A stretch of DNA of 64,000 nt from Massilia phyllostachyos (lineage in GTDB: Bacteria > Pseudomonadota > Gammaproteobacteria > Burkholderiales > Burkholderiaceae_D). Location of the stretch: positions 186,001-250,000 of the forward strand of contig NZ_JAJNOC010000002.1 in assembly GCF_021044825.1 (NCBI RefSeq), in the 5' to 3' direction. Below the pieces are notes generated by a model, which saw only the letters and a program-made list of their open reading frames with translations, was not told the origin of the DNA and did not search any database. Made by a program: the position numbers and the translations under genes. Positions 51,334 to 60,859 of this stretch are shown here, in pieces. Position 1 is the first letter of the stretch; each line of letters starts with the position of its first letter.

Positions 51334-52702
51334 AGCGAAAACGGCGTTTACCTGCAGCGAGTGCGGCGCAACTGCCGCGCGCTGGTCGGGCCAGTGCCCG
51401 GACTGCAAGGCCTGGAACACGATGGTGGAAACCGTGGTCGAGGCGCAGGGCGTGAACCGCATGTCGCAGACGGCGCATAAAGCCCTGGCGCAGACCGCGC
51501 CGGTGCTGTCGTTGAAAGACATCGACGCGCTCGACGTGCCGCGCTTCGGCACCGGCATCGAGGAATTCGACCGCGTGCTGGGCGGCGGCCTTGTGGCGGG
51601 CGGCGTGGTGCTGATCGGCGGCGACCCCGGCATCGGCAAGTCGACCCTGCTGCTGCAGGCGCTGGCGAACCTGGCCGCCACGCGCAGCACCCTGTATGTC
51701 AGTGGCGAGGAATCCGGCGCCCAGATCGCGCTGCGCGCGCGCCGGCTGTCGGTCGATTCGGCCGAGCTGAAACTGCAGGCCGAGATCCAGCTCGAGAAAA
51801 TCCTCGGCACCCTGGCCGACCTGAAGCCCGAAGTGGCGGTGATCGACTCGATCCAGACCCTGTATTCGGACGCGCTGACCTCGGCCCCCGGCTCGGTGGC
51901 CCAGGTGCGCGAATGCGCGGCCCAGCTCACGCGCGTGGCGAAGCAGACCGGCGTGACCATCATCCTGGTCGGCCACGTGACGAAGGAGGGCGCGCTGGCC
52001 GGCCCGCGCGTGCTCGAGCACATCGTCGACACCGTGCTGTATTTCGAAGGCGACACCCAGTCGAGCTTCCGCCTGGTGCGGGCGATCAAGAACCGCTTCG
52101 GCGCCGTGAATGAGCTGGGCGTGTTCGCGATGACGGAAAAGGGACTGAAAGGGGTGTCGAACCCGTCGGCCCTGTTCCTGTCGCAGCACGACAGCCAGGT
52201 GCCGGGGTCCTGCGTGATGGTGACGCAGGAGGGCACCCGACCCTTGCTGGTGGAAATCCAGGCGCTGGTCGACGCCAGCCACCTGCCGAACGCGCGCCGG
52301 CTGTCGGTCGGCCTGGAACAGAACCGCCTGGCCATGCTCCTCGCGGTGCTGCACCGTCACGCCGGCATCGCGGCCTTCGACCAGGACGTGTTCATCAACG
52401 CGGTGGGCGGGGTGAAGATCACCGAACCGGCGGCCGACCTGGCGGTGCTGCTGGCGATCAACTCGTCGATGCGCAACAAGCCGCTGCCGCGCGGGCTGGT
52501 GGTGTTCGGCGAAGTGGGCCTGGCCGGGGAGATCCGCCCGGCGCCGCGCGGCCAGGAGCGCCTGCGCGAAGCGGCCAAGCTCGGCTTCTCGATCGCCGTG
52601 ATCCCGAAGGGGAATGTGCCGAAGCAGAAAATCGAAGGCATGACCATCGTGGCAGTGGAGCGGATCGACCAGGCGTTCACCAAGCTGCGCGAACTCGACT
52701 GA
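51326..52702 (+). CDS. radA: DNA repair protein RadA
   Basis: A 458-residue RecA-like ATPase that drives branch migration in recombination. The N-terminal C4 zinc finger is CSECGATAARWSGQCPDC; Walker A is GGDPGIGKST; the RadA-specific KNRFG motif is in IKNRFGAVNELGVF; the C-terminal Lon-protease-like domain (about 280-455) includes PRGLVVFGEVGLAGEIRP. Starts 8 bases inside alr. Confidence 0.95.
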   Translation: MAKAKTAFTCSECGATAARWSGQCPDCKAWNTMVETVVEAQGVNRMSQTAHKALAQTAPVLSLKDIDALDVPRFGTGIEEFDRVLGGGLVAGGVVLIGGDPGIGKSTLLLQALANLAATRSTLYVSGEESGAQIALRARRLSVDSAELKLQAEIQLEKILGTLADLKPEVAVIDSIQTLYSDALTSAPGSVAQVRECAAQLTRVAKQTGVTIILVGHVTKEGALAGPRVLEHIVDTVLYFEGDTQSSFRLVRAIKNRFGAVNELGVFAMTEKGLKGVSNPSALFLSQHDSQVPGSCVMVTQEGTRPLLVEIQALVDASHLPNARRLSVGLEQNRLAMLLAVLHRHAGIAAFDQDVFINAVGGVKITEPAADLAVLLAINSSMRNKPLPRGLVVFGEVGLAGEIRPAPRGQERLREAAKLGFSIAVIPKGNVPKQKIEGMTIVAVERIDQAFTKLRELD

Positions 52703-52707
52703 GCTTT

Positions 52708-52713
52708 TATAAT
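52708..52713 (+). promoter_or_regulatory. -10 box upstream of the PilZ gene
   Basis: A perfect TATAAT just after the radA stop, 35 bases before the PilZ start codon. The -35 is weak. It suggests the PilZ gene has its own promoter. Confidence 0.45.
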
Positions 52714-52748
52714 GTTTTCTGGATCATTTCTCTTACTTTTGGGATAGC

Positions 52749-53069
52749 GTGTACACAGAGCAAAGGAAAACAGAGCGCAAGGTATTGCGTACCCGGGCCA
52801 AGGTTGCCATGGAAGGCGAGGCGCCGGTGCAGGGCCGCACCAGCGACCTCGGCGCCAACGGCGTCAGCATCTCTCTCGCCGACCCGCTGCTGGTGGGGCA
52901 GACCGGCGTGGTCGCCTTCGACCTGCTGGTCGACGGCAAGTCGGTCCCGATCAGCGCCCGCGCCAAGGCCCTGTACTGCATCTTCAGCAGCGGGGAATTC
53001 AAGGTGGGCTTCCAGTTCCTGAACCTGGAACTGAATGCCATGACGGCGATCGCGCGCTACCTGCGCTGA
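52749..53069 (+). CDS. Single-domain PilZ protein
   Basis: A 106-residue protein made of one PilZ domain, the c-di-GMP receptor fold. RKTERKVLRTRAKV supplies the RxxxR motif and SDLGANGVSI the second motif, with Gly where the canonical D/NxSxxG has Ser. The start is GTG with GGGA 5 bases upstream. Such stand-alone PilZ proteins link c-di-GMP to motility or surface behaviour. It fits with the many c-di-GMP enzymes in the window. A strong terminator follows. Confidence 0.85.
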   Translation: MYTEQRKTERKVLRTRAKVAMEGEAPVQGRTSDLGANGVSISLADPLLVGQTGVVAFDLLVDGKSVPISARAKALYCIFSSGEFKVGFQFLNLELNAMTAIARYLR

Positions 53070-53116
53070 TTGTCATCTTCAGCGGTATGTCGCATGCGAC
53101 ACGCGGCGGGGAAATG

Positions 53117-53155
53117 AAAGCGGCGAGCGCCCTCTGGGCCTCGCCGCTTTTTTTT
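53117..53155 (+). terminator. Intrinsic terminator after the PilZ gene
   Basis: AAAGCGGCGAG pairs with CTCGCCGCTTT, with an inner GCCC/GGGC hairpin and a run of eight T. It is 48 bases past the stop. Confidence 0.88.
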
Positions 53156-53190
53156 CGCTTTATGACATGACCCGTGATCGCGGGCCGGCA

Positions 53191-53307
53191 CTATTCGTGA
53201 TAGTGATCGTGGTATGGCTCGAAGCCGCTGCGAGTCTCTTGATAGATCTCGTATGCAACCAGTCCGGCCAGACCTGCAAGTATGCCAAACACCATAATAC
53301 TGAACAT
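53191..53307 (-). CDS. Small single-helix membrane protein, 38 residues
   Basis: A short protein with one membrane helix (IMVFGILAGLAGLVAYEIY) and a polar tail ending in a His/Tyr-rich YHDHYHE motif that could bind metal. An ATG 6 bases earlier (53313) is an alternative start. No strong ribosome site. It lies between the PilZ terminator and the pst operon. Function unknown, and whether it is translated is not certain. Confidence 0.4.
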   Translation of the reverse strand: MFSIMVFGILAGLAGLVAYEIYQETRSGFEPYHDHYHE

Positions 53308-53521
53308 GACCATCAACGCTTTTCAGCATTCCCTCCCTATGAATAACACGTCTTCAGATTAGCAAAGGCCGGCGTATTTACAAGGGTGGGAGTGGAAATG
53401 TTCTGCCGCTATTTCATGCAAGGCGGCCTAGGCCGGCCATGACCCGCGACTGCACCGGACGCGCCTTGCGGCAGGCGTCATTTCGGGCGCAAACTAGCGC
53501 CACCGGCCGCGATTATTACAT

Positions 53522-53539
53522 CTGTCATGAACTTGTCAT
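53522..53539 (+). promoter_or_regulatory. Pho box upstream of pstS
   Basis: CTGTCAT, a 4-base spacer, then TTGTCAT: two 7-base direct repeats in the PhoB box arrangement. A -10-like TAGACT lies near 53549. This indicates phosphate-starvation control by the PhoBR system encoded in the same operon. Confidence 0.88.
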
Positions 53540-53589
53540 ATTCGGCCAGTAGACTTCGCAGCGTCAATGAACCCCGAAAGGATTCCATC

Positions 53590-54621
53590 ATGCGCATGAA
53601 GCACCTGTTCGCCTCCATCGCCATCGCCGCCATCTCGATCGGCGCCCAGGCCGCCGACATCACCGGCGCCGGCGCGACCTTCCCGTACCCGATCTACGCC
53701 AAGTGGGCCGAGATGTACAAGAAATCCTCGGGCAACGGCCTGAACTACCAGTCGGTCGGCTCGGGCGCCGGCATCAAGCAGATCAAGGCCAAGACCGTCG
53801 ACTTCGGCGCCTCCGACATGCCGCTGCCGGCCGACGAGCTGAACGCCTCCGGCCTGTTCCAGTTCCCGGCCATCATGGGCGGCGTGGTGCCGGTCGTGAA
53901 CGTGCCGGGCCTGGCCCCGGGCCAGCTCAAACTCACCGGCGCCGTCCTGGCCGACATCTACCTCGGCAAGATCACCAAGTGGAACGCGCCGCAGATCGCC
54001 GCCCTGAACCCGGGCGTCAAACTGCCGGCCGACGACATCACCGTGGTGCGCCGCGCCGATTCCTCGGGCACCTCCTTCCTGTGGACCGACTACCTGTCCC
54101 AGGTCAGCCCGGAATTCAAGAGCAAGATCGGCGCCGGCACCACCGTCAAGTGGGCGGTCGGCGTGGGCGGCAAGGGCAACGAGGGCGTGGCTGCCAATGT
54201 CCAGCGCATCAAGGGTTCGATCGGCTACGTCGAGTGGGCCTACGCCAAGCGCAACAAGATGCAGCACACCCAGCTGCAGAACAAGGACGGCGCCTTCCTG
54301 CAGCCGGACGACGAAGCCTTCAAGGCGGCAGCAAGCGGCGCCAACTGGAGCGGCACCCCGGGCTACGCCGTGGTGCTGACCAACCAGCCGGGCAAGGCCA
54401 GCTGGCCGATCACCGGCGTGTCCTACATCCTGGTGCACAAGAGCCAGGCCGACGGCAATCGCGGCAAGGAAGTGCTGAAGTTCTTCGACTGGGCCTACAA
54501 GAACGGCGACGCCGCTGCCGTCGAACTCGACTACGTGCCGATGCCGGACAGCGTCACCAAGCTGGTGCAGGATGCCTGGCGCGGCAATGTGAAAGACGCT
54601 TCGGGCAAGGCGATCTGGTAA
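53590..54621 (+). CDS. pstS: Phosphate ABC transporter substrate-binding protein PstS
   Basis: A 343-residue periplasmic phosphate-binding protein. The signal peptide is LFASIAIAAISIGAQA. Phosphate-site motifs are GAGATFPYPIYAKW, VGSGAGIKQI and RADSSGTSFLWTDYL. The start at 53590 has AAAGGA 7 bases upstream. First gene of the pst-pho operon, preceded by a Pho box and followed by a hairpin that may limit read-through, so that binding protein exceeds permease. Confidence 0.95.
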   Translation: MRMKHLFASIAIAAISIGAQAADITGAGATFPYPIYAKWAEMYKKSSGNGLNYQSVGSGAGIKQIKAKTVDFGASDMPLPADELNASGLFQFPAIMGGVVPVVNVPGLAPGQLKLTGAVLADIYLGKITKWNAPQIAALNPGVKLPADDITVVRRADSSGTSFLWTDYLSQVSPEFKSKIGAGTTVKWAVGVGGKGNEGVAANVQRIKGSIGYVEWAYAKRNKMQHTQLQNKDGAFLQPDDEAFKAAASGANWSGTPGYAVVLTNQPGKASWPITGVSYILVHKSQADGNRGKEVLKFFDWAYKNGDAAAVELDYVPMPDSVTKLVQDAWRGNVKDASGKAIW

Positions 54622-54634
54622 TCCACCCCCAACG

Positions 54635-54662
54635 GGGCCGCTGAAGAAAGGCGGCCCTTTCG
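54635..54662 (+). terminator. Hairpin between pstS and pstC
   Basis: GGGCCGC/GCGGCCC stem with a 9-base loop and a short T-run. It probably causes partial termination or stabilises the pstS message. Confidence 0.7.
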
Positions 54663-54689
54663 TTTGCCAAGAAAATTGACAAAACAGCC

Positions 54690-55715
54690 ATGAGCGTACA
54701 ACCCTCTCTTTCGCTGGACGACCTGACCGGACAAGCCATGTCCGAGGCTGAAGCGCGCCAGGCCGCGGCCCTGCGCAACACCATGCGCAAGCAGCGCCTG
54801 CAGGACTTCTTCTTCCACAAGCTCACGCTGCTGTTCGCGGCATCCGTGCTGCTGGTGCTGGTCGGGATCATCGTGTCCCTGTTCCTCGGCGCCGCCCCGG
54901 CCCTGAAGGAATTCGGCGCCGGCTTCATCACGCGCGTCGAGTGGGACCCGGTGGGCGACCAGTTCGGCGCCCTGATCGCGATCTGGGGCACGCTCGCCAC
55001 CTCGATCATCGCGCTGGCGGTGGCTTTCCCGATCAGCTTCGGCATCGCCCTGTTCCTGACCGAGATCTGCCCCAACTGGCTGCGCCGCCCGCTCGGCACC
55101 GCGGTCGAGCTGCTGGCCGGCGTGCCCTCGATCATCTACGGCATGTGGGGCTTTTTTGTCTTCGCGCCGCTGTTCGCCGACCACGTCCAGCCGCTGCTGA
55201 AGAACACCCTCGGCCAGATCCCGGTGCTGGGCCAGCTGTTCCAGGGACCGATCATGGGCATCGGCATCCTGACCGCGGGCCTGATCCTGGCGATCATGAT
55301 CATCCCCTTCATCGCCTCGGTGATGCGCGACGTGTTCGAGATCGTCCCGACCGTGTTGAAGGAATCCGCCTACGGCCTGGGCTGCACGCGCTGGGAAGTG
55401 GTGCGCAAGGTGGTGCTGCCCTACACCCGCAACGGCGTGGTCGGCGGCGTGATGCTGGGCCTGGGCCGCGCGCTCGGCGAAACCATGGCGGTGACCTTCG
55501 TCATCGGTAACGCCCACGACCTGTCCTGGTCGCTGTTCTCGGCGGGGAATTCGATCTCCTCGACCCTGGCCAACGAATTCAACGAGGCCACCTCGGCGCT
55601 GCACCTGTCGTCGCTGTACGCCCTGGGCCTCATCCTGTTCGCCATCACCTTTATCGTGCTGTCGGCCGCCAAGCTGATGTTGATCGGCATGAATCGCAAG
55701 GAAGGAACCAAGTAA
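54690..55715 (+). CDS. pstC: Phosphate ABC transporter permease PstC
   Basis: A 341-residue inner-membrane permease with about six helices. A cytoplasmic N-terminal tail of about 45 residues precedes the first helix ([22 protein letters not shown]). The coupling loop reads [21 protein letters not shown], and [15 protein letters not shown] follows. It pairs with PstA. Its stop shares one base with the pstA start. Confidence 0.95.
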   Translation: MSVQPSLSLDDLTGQAMSEAEARQAAALRNTMRKQRLQDFFFHKLTLLFAASVLLVLVGIIVSLFLGAAPALKEFGAGFITRVEWDPVGDQFGALIAIWGTLATSIIALAVAFPISFGIALFLTEICPNWLRRPLGTAVELLAGVPSIIYGMWGFFVFAPLFADHVQPLLKNTLGQIPVLGQLFQGPIMGIGILTAGLILAIMIIPFIASVMRDVFEIVPTVLKESAYGLGCTRWEVVRKVVLPYTRNGVVGGVMLGLGRALGETMAVTFVIGNAHDLSWSLFSAGNSISSTLANEFNEATSALHLSSLYALGLILFAITFIVLSAAKLMLIGMNRKEGTK

Positions 55716-56572
55716 TGCACGGAGCAGCCAAAAACCCCGTCTACCGCAAGCGCCTGCTGGCGCACCGTGTCGGCATCTTCCTGTCGATCTGCGCCATGGG
55801 CCTGGGCCTGGCGGTCCTGCTGTGGATCCTGGCGACTTTGGTCAAGGAAGGCTTCGGCGGCCTCTCGACCGCGCTGTTCACGATGGACACGCCGGCCCCG
55901 GGCAGCCCGGGCGGCCTGCGCAACGCCATCGTCGGCAGCCTGATGATGGTCGGCCTGTCGACCCTGGTCAGCACCCCGATCGGCATCCTGGCCGGCATCT
56001 ACCTGGCCGAATACGGCGAGAACAACAAGTTCGCCCAGGTGACGCGCTTCGTCACCGACATCATGCTGTCGGCCCCGTCGATCGTGATCGGCGTGTTCGT
56101 CTACGCCCTGTACGTGGCGAAGGTCGGCAACTTCGCCGGCTACGCGGGTTCGATCGCCTTGTCGCTGATCGCGATTCCGGTGGTGGTGCGCACTACCGAC
56201 AATATGCTGCGCCTGGTGCCCAACAGCCTGCTGGAAGCGGCCTACGCCCTCGGGGCGCCGCACTGGAAGGTGGCCATGACGGTGCGCCTGCGGGCAGTCA
56301 AGGCCGGCGTGATCACCGGCGTGCTGCTGGCCGTGGCACGCGTCTCGGGCGAAACCGCGCCGCTGCTGTTCACCGCGCTGAACAACCAGTTCTTCAGCAC
56401 CGACATGAACCAGCCAATGGCCAATCTGCCGGTGGTGATCTATACCTACGCGATGAGCCCTTACGACGACTGGCGTTCGCTGGCCTGGGGCGGCGCGCTG
56501 CTGGTGACGTTCACCGTGCTGGCCCTGAACATCATCTCGCGCACCGTGTTCACCCAGAAGACCCCGCGCTGA
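55715..56572 (+). CDS. pstA: Phosphate ABC transporter permease PstA
   Basis: A 285-residue permease with about six helices. The family motifs are [42 protein letters not shown] and the coupling loop [19 protein letters not shown]. It forms the channel with PstC. The ATG overlaps the pstC stop by one base (TAATG), with GGAAGGAA upstream. Confidence 0.95.
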   Translation: MHGAAKNPVYRKRLLAHRVGIFLSICAMGLGLAVLLWILATLVKEGFGGLSTALFTMDTPAPGSPGGLRNAIVGSLMMVGLSTLVSTPIGILAGIYLAEYGENNKFAQVTRFVTDIMLSAPSIVIGVFVYALYVAKVGNFAGYAGSIALSLIAIPVVVRTTDNMLRLVPNSLLEAAYALGAPHWKVAMTVRLRAVKAGVITGVLLAVARVSGETAPLLFTALNNQFFSTDMNQPMANLPVVIYTYAMSPYDDWRSLAWGGALLVTFTVLALNIISRTVFTQKTPR

Positions 56573-56612
56573 TCCGACCGATAACGAACCTGACAATATA
56601 GTGACCAACGTG

Positions 56613-57410
56613 ATGAACCAAGCCACCATGACGAAACCGGCGCCGGCCGCCGCCAAAGCCACGACGATCGAGATCGACGGCCTGAATTTCTTCTACGGGA
56701 AGACCCAGAGCCTGAAGAACGTCTCGCTCGACATCCACGACAAGCAGGTGACCGCCTTCATCGGCCCGTCGGGCTGCGGCAAGTCGACCCTGCTGCGCAC
56801 CCTGAACCGCATGTACGACCTGTACCCGGGCCAGCGCGCCGAAGGCTCGATTCAATACCGCGGCCGCAATATCCTGGAGCCGGGCGTGGACGTGAACATG
56901 CTGCGCGCGAAAGTCGGCATGGTGTTCCAGAAGCCGACCCCGTTCCCGATGTCGATCTACGACAACATCGCCTTCGGCGTGCGCCTGTACGAGAACCTGT
57001 CGAAGGGCGAGATGGACGAGCGCGTGGAGTGGGCCTTGAAGAAGGCGGCGCTGTGGGAAGAAGCCAAGGATAAGCTGAGCAAGAGCGGCCTGTCGCTGTC
57101 GGGCGGCCAGCAGCAGCGCCTGTGCATCGCGCGCGGCGTGGCGGTGAAACCGGACGTGCTGCTGCTGGACGAACCGACGTCGGCGCTCGACCCGATCTCG
57201 ACCGCCAAGATCGAGGAACTGATCAGCGAACTGAAACAGGACTACACGATCACCATCGTGACCCACAATATGCAGCAGGCCGCGCGCTGCTCCGACTACA
57301 CCGCCTATATGTACCTGGGCGAGCTGGTCGAATTCGGCGAGACCGACCAGATCTTCATGAATCCGGCGCGTAAAGAAACGCAAGACTACATCACCGGCCG
57401 CTTCGGCTGA
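56613..57410 (+). CDS. pstB: Phosphate ABC transporter ATP-binding protein PstB
   Basis: A 265-residue ATPase with Walker [10 protein letters not shown], signature [14 protein letters not shown], Walker [13 protein letters not shown] and switch His in [29 protein letters not shown] is the PstB-specific segment. An N-terminal Ala/Pro-rich tail of about 18 residues precedes the domain. GTG 56601 is an alternative start; neither has a clear ribosome site. It couples with PstA and PstC. Confidence 0.95.
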   Translation: MNQATMTKPAPAAAKATTIEIDGLNFFYGKTQSLKNVSLDIHDKQVTAFIGPSGCGKSTLLRTLNRMYDLYPGQRAEGSIQYRGRNILEPGVDVNMLRAKVGMVFQKPTPFPMSIYDNIAFGVRLYENLSKGEMDERVEWALKKAALWEEAKDKLSKSGLSLSGGQQQRLCIARGVAVKPDVLLLDEPTSALDPISTAKIEELISELKQDYTITIVTHNMQQAARCSDYTAYMYLGELVEFGETDQIFMNPARKETQDYITGRFG

Positions 57411-57444
57411 TCTGTAAAATACACACAAGAACACGGAGAGCAAT

Positions 57445-58143
57445 ATGACGGGCGAGCATTCATCCAAACAGTATGACCACGAGCTGGAAGGGATCCGTTC
57501 CAAGGTCCTGCTCATGGGCGGCATGGTGGAAACCGCATTCGACGAGGCGCTGGAAGCGTTCCGGGTGGGCGACGCGGTGCGCGCCGAGCGCGTGATCCTG
57601 GACGACCAGGCCGTCAACCAGCTGGAAGTGCAGCTCGACGACGCCTGCAGCCACTTGATCGTGCGCCGCCAGCCGACCGCGAACGACCTGCGCACCGTGA
57701 TGGCGACCATCAAGGTCATCACCGACCTGGAACGCATCGGCGACGAGGCCTCGAAGATCGCCCGCACCGCCAAGAACCTGCACGAGCGCGGCGGCGTGTC
57801 GTTCGCCCACTACGACATGGTGCGCACCATCGCCAAGGGCACGGTCGACCTGCTGCACAACGCCCTCGACGCCTTCGCGCGCCTGGACGGCAAGCAGGCG
57901 CTCGAGCTGATCGCGGCCGACGAAGTCATCGACCACGAATTCCGCACCATCCTGCGCAACCTGATCACCTTCATGATGGAAGACCCGCGCACGATCTCGT
58001 CGGCGCTGGATACGCTGTGGGTGGCCAAGGCCATCGAGCGCATCGGCGACCATGCGAAGAACATCGCCGAGTACGTGATCTACGTGGTGGAGGGGCGCGA
58101 CATCCGCCACAGCAAACCGGCGGCCATCGAGCCGGCAGTGTGA
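57445..58143 (+). CDS. phoU: Phosphate transport regulator PhoU
   Basis: A 232-residue protein of two three-helix PhoU repeats. Each carries the metal-binding E/D motif: LERIGDEASKIA in the first and IERIGDHAKNIAEYV in the second. It reports phosphate transport through PstB to PhoR and keeps PhoR in its phosphatase state when phosphate is plentiful. GGAGA lies 6 bases before the ATG. It is followed 2 bases later by phoB. Confidence 0.95.
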   Translation: MTGEHSSKQYDHELEGIRSKVLLMGGMVETAFDEALEAFRVGDAVRAERVILDDQAVNQLEVQLDDACSHLIVRRQPTANDLRTVMATIKVITDLERIGDEASKIARTAKNLHERGGVSFAHYDMVRTIAKGTVDLLHNALDAFARLDGKQALELIAADEVIDHEFRTILRNLITFMMEDPRTISSALDTLWVAKAIERIGDHAKNIAEYVIYVVEGRDIRHSKPAAIEPAV

Positions 58144-58145
58144 CG

Positions 58146-58832
<687 letters not shown>

Positions 58833-58842
58833 TGCGCGTACG

Positions 58843-60144
58843 ATGAGGTCGATGAGTTCGAGGGTGCTGTTCTGGGTGCCGGCCATCCTGCGCCTGGCGC
58901 TGATGTTCGCCGCCGCCGGCGTGGTCTGGTGGATGGGCGGCTTCGTGGCCGGCCTGGTGTTCGCGATCGGCGCCCTGGTGGTGGCGCTGTTCGTGCAGCT
59001 GCGCTACCTGCACGAGCTGGGCGAATGGCTGGTCGACCCGCACTCGAGCCGCCTGCCGGACGGCTGGGGCGCCTGGACCGACGTGTTCGCGCGCCTGTAC
59101 CGCCTGCGGCGCGAGGACGAGCGCCACCAGGCCGAGATGGCCGAATGGCTGGCGCGCTTCCGCGAAGCGATGCAGCTGCTCCCCGAGGGCGTGGCGATCA
59201 TGGACGACGTGCTGTTCCTGGAATGGTGCAACGAGGCGGCCGAGCGCCACCTCGGCCTGACCATGGCGCGCGACAAGGGCCTGCGCGTGACCAACCTGGT
59301 GCGCCATCCGGAATTCATCGACTACGTGATCCTGGGACGCTACGAGCAGCCCTTGACGCTGTCGTTCCGCGGCAGGAAGCTCGAATGCCGCATCATCCCG
59401 TTCGAGAACCGGCGCCAGATCCTGGTGACCCACGACGCCACCGACACCGAACGCATCGAAGCCATGCGCCGCGACTTCATCGCCAACGCCTCGCACGAGC
59501 TGCGCACGCCGCTGACGGTGATCGTCGGCTTCCTCGAGATCGCGATGTCGGACCCGGGCCTGGACGTGGCCACCCGCACCGCCCACCTGGAACTCATGAC
59601 CGAACAGGCGCACCGCATGCAGCGCCTGATCGGCGACATGCTGACCCTGTCGCGCCTGGAGTCGGACGAATTCCCGCTCAAGCGCGAGCGGGTCGATATG
59701 CGGGCGATGGTCGAATCGGTCGCGGCGGAAGCGCGCGCGCTGTCCGGCGGCCGCCACGAGGTGGCGGTCGAGATCGACGGGCCGGACGTGATGGGCAGCC
59801 TGGAAGAGCTGCGCAGCGCGTTCGCCAACCTGGCCTCGAATGCGGTGCGGTATTCGCCCAATGGCGGAACGATCCGCTTGAAATGGGCGCGTGGAGCGGA
59901 CGATCTGCAGTTCTCGGTGACGGATTGCGGGATCGGGATCGAGCCGATTCACATCTCCAGGCTCACCGAGCGCTTCTACCGCGTCGACAAGAGCCGTTCG
60001 CGCGAGACCCAGGGCACCGGCCTGGGGCTGGCGATCGTCAAGCACGTGCTGATACGGCATGGTGCGCGGCTGACGATCCAGTCGGTGCCGGGGCAGGGGA
60101 GTACCTTCACCGCTTGCCTCCCGAACACCACGCTGCCTGGCTAA
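58843..60144 (+). CDS. phoR: Phosphate regulon sensor histidine kinase PhoR
   Basis: A 433-residue membrane kinase: two N-terminal helices (about residues 10-55) without a large periplasmic domain, a PAS domain (about 100-200), the dimerisation domain with His in FIANASHELRTPLTVIVGF, and the ATPase domain (ASNAVRYSPNGG, DCGIGIEP, GTGLGLAIVKH). It senses the state of the Pst transporter through PhoU. Last gene of the pst-pho operon; palindromic repeats follow the stop. Confidence 0.95.
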   Translation: MRSMSSRVLFWVPAILRLALMFAAAGVVWWMGGFVAGLVFAIGALVVALFVQLRYLHELGEWLVDPHSSRLPDGWGAWTDVFARLYRLRREDERHQAEMAEWLARFREAMQLLPEGVAIMDDVLFLEWCNEAAERHLGLTMARDKGLRVTNLVRHPEFIDYVILGRYEQPLTLSFRGRKLECRIIPFENRRQILVTHDATDTERIEAMRRDFIANASHELRTPLTVIVGFLEIAMSDPGLDVATRTAHLELMTEQAHRMQRLIGDMLTLSRLESDEFPLKRERVDMRAMVESVAAEARALSGGRHEVAVEIDGPDVMGSLEELRSAFANLASNAVRYSPNGGTIRLKWARGADDLQFSVTDCGIGIEPIHISRLTERFYRVDKSRSRETQGTGLGLAIVKHVLIRHGARLTIQSVPGQGSTFTACLPNTTLPG

Positions 60145-60151
60145 ACCAACT

Positions 60152-60221
60152 AATTAGGGTCAGAGTCAAATTAATGGGAAAGATTGTTAAGTTTCCTGAT
60201 AATTGAACTCTGACCCTAATT
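60152..60221. repeat. Imperfect palindrome with GGGTCAGAGTC ends
   Basis: The left arm AATTAGGGTCAGAGTC (60152-60167) recurs inverted at 60206-60221, with one mismatch, giving a 70-base palindromic element. It immediately follows phoR. A second element of the same family lies 30 bases downstream. Confidence 0.75.
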
Positions 60222-60251
60222 GCTTTTGCGCATGAATCCGACCCGGCAATG

Positions 60252-60334
60252 AGGGTCGGAGTCGAATTACAGGAAACTTTTAATAGTTGCTCAATAATTT
60301 GACTCTGACCCTAATTATCGCTCTGACCCTAATT
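60252..60334. repeat. Second palindromic element plus a third partial arm
   Basis: AGGGTCGGAGTCGAATTA (60252-60269) pairs with an inverted arm at 60296-60317, and a third partial arm CTCTGACCCTAATT lies at 60321-60334. The inner part AGGAAACTT (60271-60279) matches the first element on the opposite strand. Same family as 60152-60221. Confidence 0.7.
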
Positions 60335-60633
60335 ATCGGAAGACGGCGGCTCGGCGCAAAGCACCAATGTCATCGAGTACCTGCGCGTGCCGGGCAGGGC
60401 GGTCGAAGCTTTCTCGAGCGCGTGAACCGCGCGGCGCATGGTCGTGCGACGACGTCCCGCAAGAGATCGAAGAGCGCAGGCTGAAGCCAGCTATTGTCGA
60501 ACCAAAATTTGTAACTAACCAACGATGACTTTGCGGAAAACTTAGAGTTCGGCAAGGCAGGCGCGGTATCACGAGCAAATCGACTTATTGTAGAGTTTTG
60601 GCCAGTTCTGCGAGTTCCAGTTGCTGATTCGAA
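60335..60633. other. Intergenic region, no gene seen
   Basis: About 300 bases between the repeats and a small reading frame. The first half is GC-rich, the second (60480-60600) AT-rich. It could hold remnants of a decayed gene, but no family was recognised in any frame. Confidence 0.35.
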
Positions 60634-60804
60634 ATGCACTTCAACGCCTTCCTCGAAAAAAGCGCGGAGATCCTCGACCGCGTGCTGGATGCCGATGCGC
60701 AGCGGCAATGGTACGCAGCCATGCTGCCCCATCTGGGCGAGCAGGGAAGGGCGGAGCCGAGCGCATGGATGGAGAGGGCCGGCGTCCCGGCCCAGCCGTC
60801 CTGA
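60634..60804 (+). CDS. Possible small protein, 56 residues
   Basis: A short frame encoding MHFNAFLEKSAEILDRVLDA and onward, with amphipathic helices and a normal amino-acid mix, then a polar end (ERAGVPAQPS). There is no clear ribosome site. It may be a real small protein or the remnant of a longer gene. It ends 55 bases before the patatin-like gene. Confidence 0.3.
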   Translation: MHFNAFLEKSAEILDRVLDADAQRQWYAAMLPHLGEQGRAEPSAWMERAGVPAQPS

Positions 60805-60826
60805 GCGATGCAGCGGAGAGTCGGGG

Positions 60827-60832
60827 TACAAT
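60827..60832 (+). promoter_or_regulatory. Candidate -10 box of the patatin-like gene
   Basis: TACAAT, 27 bases before the ATG at 60860. The -35 is weak. The predicted leader is about 20 bases and has no ribosome site. Confidence 0.35.
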
Positions 60833-60859
60833 CGTGCCTCGTTCCCATTTCCCCCGACT

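Noticed and set aside
53057..53329. 90-codon minus-strand frame before pstS
   Set aside because: It runs through the PilZ terminator hairpin and lacks a ribosome site. A different frame here (53191-53307) looks more protein-like.
60287..60484. 65-codon plus-strand frame across the palindromic repeats
   Set aside because: It starts inside a repeat arm, has no ribosome site and its composition is not protein-like.
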